A stretch of 64,000 nt of DNA from an uncultured Roseiflexaceae bacterium (GTDB lineage: Bacteria > Chloroflexota > Chloroflexia > Chloroflexales > Roseiflexaceae), in NCBI GenBank assembly GCA_937974195.1, contig CALJIC010000228.1, positions 39,239 through 103,238 of the forward strand. The letters are read 5' to 3'. How positions within the stretch are numbered: the stretch's first letter is position 1; each line of letters starts with the position of its first letter. Both the position numbers and the translations under genes were made by a program. Of this stretch, positions 59,560-64,000 are shown in pieces. Under the pieces are notes generated by a model. That model was given only the letters and a program-made list of their open reading frames with translations. It was not told the origin of the DNA and made no database searches.

Positions 59560-60774
59560 CTAGCCGCCGCCCGCGAGCCACGCGCGGCGCAGCTCGGCGA
59601 ACGTGCCGGCCGCAATGCTCTCGCGGATCTCGCGCATGAGCTTGAGCAGAAAGGCCACGTTGTGCAGGCTGAGGAGCCGGATCCCCAGCAGCTCCTGGGC
59701 GCGGAACAGGTGGTGGATGTAGGCGCGCGAGTAGCGGCGGCAGGTGTAGCAGCCGCACCACTCGTCGAGCGGCGCGTCGTCCTCGCGCAGCGCCGCGTTG
59801 GCGACGTTGAGCTTGAAGCGCCGCGCATGGTCGCGCACCAGCGCGGTGCCGTGGCGGCCTAGGCGCGTCGGGCTGACGCAGTCGAACATATCGATGCCGC
59901 GCGCCACGCCCTCGATCAGGTCGTCCACGTCGCCGATGCCGAGCAGGTGGCGCGGCAGCGCGTCCGGCATGTGCGGCACGGTCATGTCCACCACCTCGCG
60001 CATCTGCTGCTTGTCGCCGCCGAGCGACCCGCCGATGCACAGGCCGTCGAACCCCAGGCTGCCGATGAACTCGGCGCTCCGCTGCCGCAGATCGGGCCAC
60101 ACGCCGCCGTGGACGATGCCGAACAGCGCCTGATCGGGGTTGGGCGCCGCGAAGGGCAGCCCCTCGCCGCCCAGCGTCCGGCGGTGGAACGCCAGGCAGC
60201 GCTCCTCCCAGGCGTGGGTGCGCTCCAGCGAGCGGGCGGTGTACTCGTAGCCGGCGTGGAACGGCGGCAGCTCGTCGAAGCAGAGGATGATGTCGGCGCC
60301 GATGCCCTTCTGCACCTCGATGCTGCGCTCGGGGGTGAAGACGTGCTGCGAGCCGTCGATGTAGGACTTGAACACCACCGCCTCGTCGGTCACCTTGACC
60401 ATGCCGGGCTGGGTCTGCGGGTGGGCCGGCCGGCGGCCCTTGATCTCGTCGGCGATGCCGCCGTACACCAGGCTGAACACCTGGAACCCGCCCGAGTCGG
60501 TCAGGATCGGGCCGCTCCAGCCCATGAAGCGGTGCAGCCCGCCCTGCCGGGCGATCAGCTCGTGGCCGGGCTGGAGGTACAGGTGGTAGGTGTTGCCGAG
60601 CACGATCTGCGCGCCGTGCTGCTCGAGCTCCTCGGGCGTGAGCGACTTGACCGTGCCGCGGGTGCCGACCGGCATGAACACCGGCGTCTCGACGACGCCG
60701 TGGGGTGTGGTAAGCTTGCCGGTGCGCGCCCGGCTGTGCGGGTCGCGCGCCTCGATGGTGAAGTGCAGTGCCAT
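59560..60774 (-). CDS. tgt: Queuine tRNA-ribosyltransferase (tRNA-guanine transglycosylase)
   Basis: This enzyme replaces guanine-34 in certain tRNAs with the queuosine precursor preQ1. It has 404 aa. Catalytic residues lie in LTDSGGFQVFSL and in GGSLGGDKQQM / DMFDCVSPTR (nucleophilic Asp). The zinc site is CGCYTCRRYSRAYIHHLFR (Cys, Cys, His). The ATG is preceded by no ribosome site, but a TATAAT (60783-60788) ends eight bases upstream, so the mRNA may be leaderless. No que genes are in the window. Confidence 0.97.
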   Translation of the reverse strand: MALHFTIEARDPHSRARTGKLTTPHGVVETPVFMPVGTRGTVKSLTPEELEQHGAQIVLGNTYHLYLQPGHELIARQGGLHRFMGWSGPILTDSGGFQVFSLVYGGIADEIKGRRPAHPQTQPGMVKVTDEAVVFKSYIDGSQHVFTPERSIEVQKGIGADIILCFDELPPFHAGYEYTARSLERTHAWEERCLAFHRRTLGGEGLPFAAPNPDQALFGIVHGGVWPDLRQRSAEFIGSLGFDGLCIGGSLGGDKQQMREVVDMTVPHMPDALPRHLLGIGDVDDLIEGVARGIDMFDCVSPTRLGRHGTALVRDHARRFKLNVANAALREDDAPLDEWCGCYTCRRYSRAYIHHLFRAQELLGIRLLSLHNVAFLLKLMREIRESIAAGTFAELRRAWLAGGG

Positions 60775-60782
60775 AGGGCGGC

Positions 60783-60788
60783 ATTATA
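60783..60788 (-). promoter_or_regulatory. -10 box immediately upstream of tgt
   Basis: TATAAT on the minus strand; the predicted start of transcription falls within a base or two of the tgt ATG at 60774. No clear -35 is seen. Confidence 0.5.
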
Positions 60789-60995
60789 CGGCATTGTTCC
60801 GTCTCTGGTGGCTCTGGCGGCACAGCCGCCAGAGCCGCGGGGGCCAGGGGCCCGGAGGGGGCGGCAGCAGGTTGGAGTCGCGGGCGGGGCGCCGGCCGGC
60901 ACGGCAGCGGACCTGGCGGGAAGGCGCCCGGGCCGCCGCCGGCGCTGTTTTCCGCAGGTAAGCGCTGCGCTGGAGCAGCCGTGAGGAGTTGTGTG

Positions 60996-61868
60996 ATGGC
61001 GACGAAGGTTCTCCTGGACACCGATATCGGCTCGGACATCGACGACGCGGTCTGTCTGGCGTACCTGCTGGCCCAGCCGGAGTGCGAGCTGCTGGGCGTG
61101 ACGACGGTGAGCGGCGAGCCGGAGGTACGCGCGCGCCTGGCGAGCGCGATCTGCAGGGCGGCCGGGCGCAGCGTGCCGATCTACCCCGGCGCCGCCGCGC
61201 CGCTGAGGGTCGGGCAGCGCCAGCCGCGCTCGCCGCAGGCCGCCGCGCTGGACCGCTGGCCGCACGAGACGAGCTTCCCGGCGGGCGCGGCGGTCGAGTT
61301 CCTGCGCGAGACGATCCGCGCCAACCCCGGCGAGGTGGTGCTGCTGGCGATCGGCCCGCTGACGAACGTGGCGCAGCTGTTCCAGGCCGACCCCGAGGTG
61401 CCGGGGCTGCTGCGGGCGCTGGTGCTGATGGGCGGGGTCTTCGTGGACGGCCCGGAGCGCCCGGAGTGGAACATCTACTGCGACCCGCACGCGGCCGACG
61501 TGGTCTACCGGGCGGGCGCGCCGGTCCACCGCTCGATCGGGCTGGACGTGACGCGCAGGGTGCAGATGACGGCCACCGAGGTCCGGGAGCGCTTCACCGC
61601 GCCGGTGCTGCAGCCGGTGCTGGACTTCGCCCAGATCTGGTTCCAGTCCCGCCCGGAGATCACCTTCCACGACCCGCTGGCGGCGGCGACGATCTTCGAC
61701 GACACGCTGTGCCGCTTCGCGCCCGGCGCGGTCACGGTGTCGCTCGACGAGGGCTCGGAGGCGGTGACGCGCTGGCAGCCGGGCGGGCCCGGCTCGCCGC
61801 ACGAGGTGGCGCTGGAGGTGGACGCCCCCGGCTTCTTCCGGCACTACTTCCGGACGGTGTGCGGGTGA
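60996..61868 (+). CDS. Nucleoside hydrolase, second paralogue
   Basis: It has 290 aa and is smaller than the member at 40877. The metal site is VLLDTDIGSDIDDAVCLAYLL, with VVLLAIGPLTNVAQLF, LVLMGGVF, NIYCDPHAADVVY and HDPLAAATIFD. It lacks part of the insert after the first motif. Substrate unknown; the SDID form of the motif is common in pyrimidine- or purine-specific bacterial members but does not settle it. The ATG at 60996 has GAGGAG seven bases upstream; a GTG at 60981 would overlap it. Confidence 0.93.
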   Translation: MATKVLLDTDIGSDIDDAVCLAYLLAQPECELLGVTTVSGEPEVRARLASAICRAAGRSVPIYPGAAAPLRVGQRQPRSPQAAALDRWPHETSFPAGAAVEFLRETIRANPGEVVLLAIGPLTNVAQLFQADPEVPGLLRALVLMGGVFVDGPERPEWNIYCDPHAADVVYRAGAPVHRSIGLDVTRRVQMTATEVRERFTAPVLQPVLDFAQIWFQSRPEITFHDPLAAATIFDDTLCRFAPGAVTVSLDEGSEAVTRWQPGGPGSPHEVALEVDAPGFFRHYFRTVCG

Positions 61869-61946
61869 GCGGCCGCGGCGGGGGCGATGGGGCCGCGGGA
61901 GGAGCCGTCTCCGACCTTCGTCCGACGCAAACTCGCCGCACTGCGG

Positions 61947-61952
61947 TATAAT
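61947..61952 (+). promoter_or_regulatory. -10 box upstream of the ABC-F gene
   Basis: TATAAT at 61947-61952, inside a GC-rich hairpin-like context. The leader would be about 190 bases. No -35 is obvious. Confidence 0.45.
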
Positions 61953-62147
61953 AGTGCCTGCCACGCACCGGCCACGGCCGCGGCTGGCAGGCGTCCTTCG
62001 AGCCAGGAGTGTTGCATGTTGGGCCTCTCTCTCTAGAACACGGCGCGACAGCCGCCACCGAGCGTCTGTTGCAGCGGCCATGCGGAGCGGCTGCTCCGAT
62101 GGCTGCGCTGGATCACAGCTGTGGCTGTAGAGTGTAGAGAGGCGAGC

Positions 62148-63833
<1,686 letters not shown>

Positions 63834-63891
63834 GCCGCCTCCTCTGCGAGCGCGGGCCGCCGGACTCTGCGACGGCGGCCGCCCGGCGGTG

Positions 63892-63957
63892 TACAATGCC
63901 CTGCGGGGCGTGGCCGCCAGTGCTGACGGCAAGGCCGAGCGCTGGCGGCCACTTTTA
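63892..63957 (+). terminator. Promoter-like box followed directly by an intrinsic terminator
   Basis: GTGGCCGCCAG (63910-63920) pairs with CTGGCGGCCAC (63942-63952) and TTTT follows, a strong terminator 77 bases after the ABC-F stop. A TACAAT box at 63892-63897 lies just in front, so a transcript from it would end after about 50 bases. It may simply end the ABC-F transcript. Confidence 0.7.
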
Positions 63958-64000
63958 CACTCACCAGCACGTCGCGCGCGGCCGTGCCGCCCGCCCTCCT

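Overview
This window is a GC-rich (roughly 70 percent) bacterial chromosome segment. It contains no rRNA, tRNA, CRISPR array, phage or insertion sequence that I can recognise. The best fit is a member of the Chloroflexota, probably class Chloroflexia. The reasons are an almost complete LysW-dependent alpha-aminoadipate lysine pathway, PASTA-type Ser/Thr kinases, an ECF transporter with fused ATPases, and intergenic spaces full of short tandem repeats and modular palindromes. Deinococcota also use LysW, so the phylum is an inference from gene content.

Layout. 1-690 is the end of a homoserine dehydrogenase. 772-9147 (minus) holds a secreted protein of unknown family, glutamate synthase large subunit, a 45-residue membrane peptide and an ammonium transporter, which together form a nitrogen-assimilation block. 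9148-24749 (minus) is the lysine cluster, in transcription order: leader peptide and attenuator, lysT, LysE-type exporter, trans-sulfuration enzyme, lysU, a 44-codon ORF, homoisocitrate dehydrogenase, lysW, lysX, a 390-bp heptamer-repeat region, lysY, homocitrate synthase, MscS channel, lysZ, MFS exporter, lysJ, lysK. Only the aminoadipate aminotransferase step (LysN) is missing. 25054-30707 (plus) is a glycerol/dihydroxyacetone operon (dhaK, dhaL, glpK, dhaM, HPr, enzyme I) that carries its own phosphorelay. 30999-37296 (plus) holds a Ser/Thr kinase with DnaJ-like zinc motifs, a YdeI-family protein, a glycosyltransferase and a serine hydrolase. 37310-40620 (minus) holds a pseudouridine synthase, a PASTA kinase and an RNase H-like nuclease. 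40877-47023 (plus) holds a nucleoside hydrolase, a secreted multidomain amylopullulanase and a PspC protein. 47174-60774 (minus) holds a fatty-acid desaturase, EI24 protein, Trm112-like protein, metallophosphoesterase, trpF, a NYN/OST-HTH protein, a TPR protein, an ECF transporter (A-A fusion, T, S) and tgt. 60996-63833 (plus) holds a second nucleoside hydrolase and an ABC-F ATPase.

The main regulatory observations are these. (1) Upstream of lysT there is a complete ribosome-mediated attenuator: a TTGACA-17-TACACT promoter, a 20-codon leader peptide with four lysine codons, a strong terminator, and a 9-bp antiterminator that overlaps the end of the leader ORF. (2) The 5' leader of the desaturase contains one anti-Shine-Dalgarno segment that can pair either with the real ribosome site or with an upstream decoy copy, so it is a candidate RNA switch. 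(3) A family of modular palindromic repeats occupies many intergenic regions, often between a promoter and its gene. (4) Two separate short-tandem-repeat families (7-bp and 8-bp period) lie inside the lysine cluster.

All calls come from reading the sequence and from general family knowledge. No database search or folding program was run.
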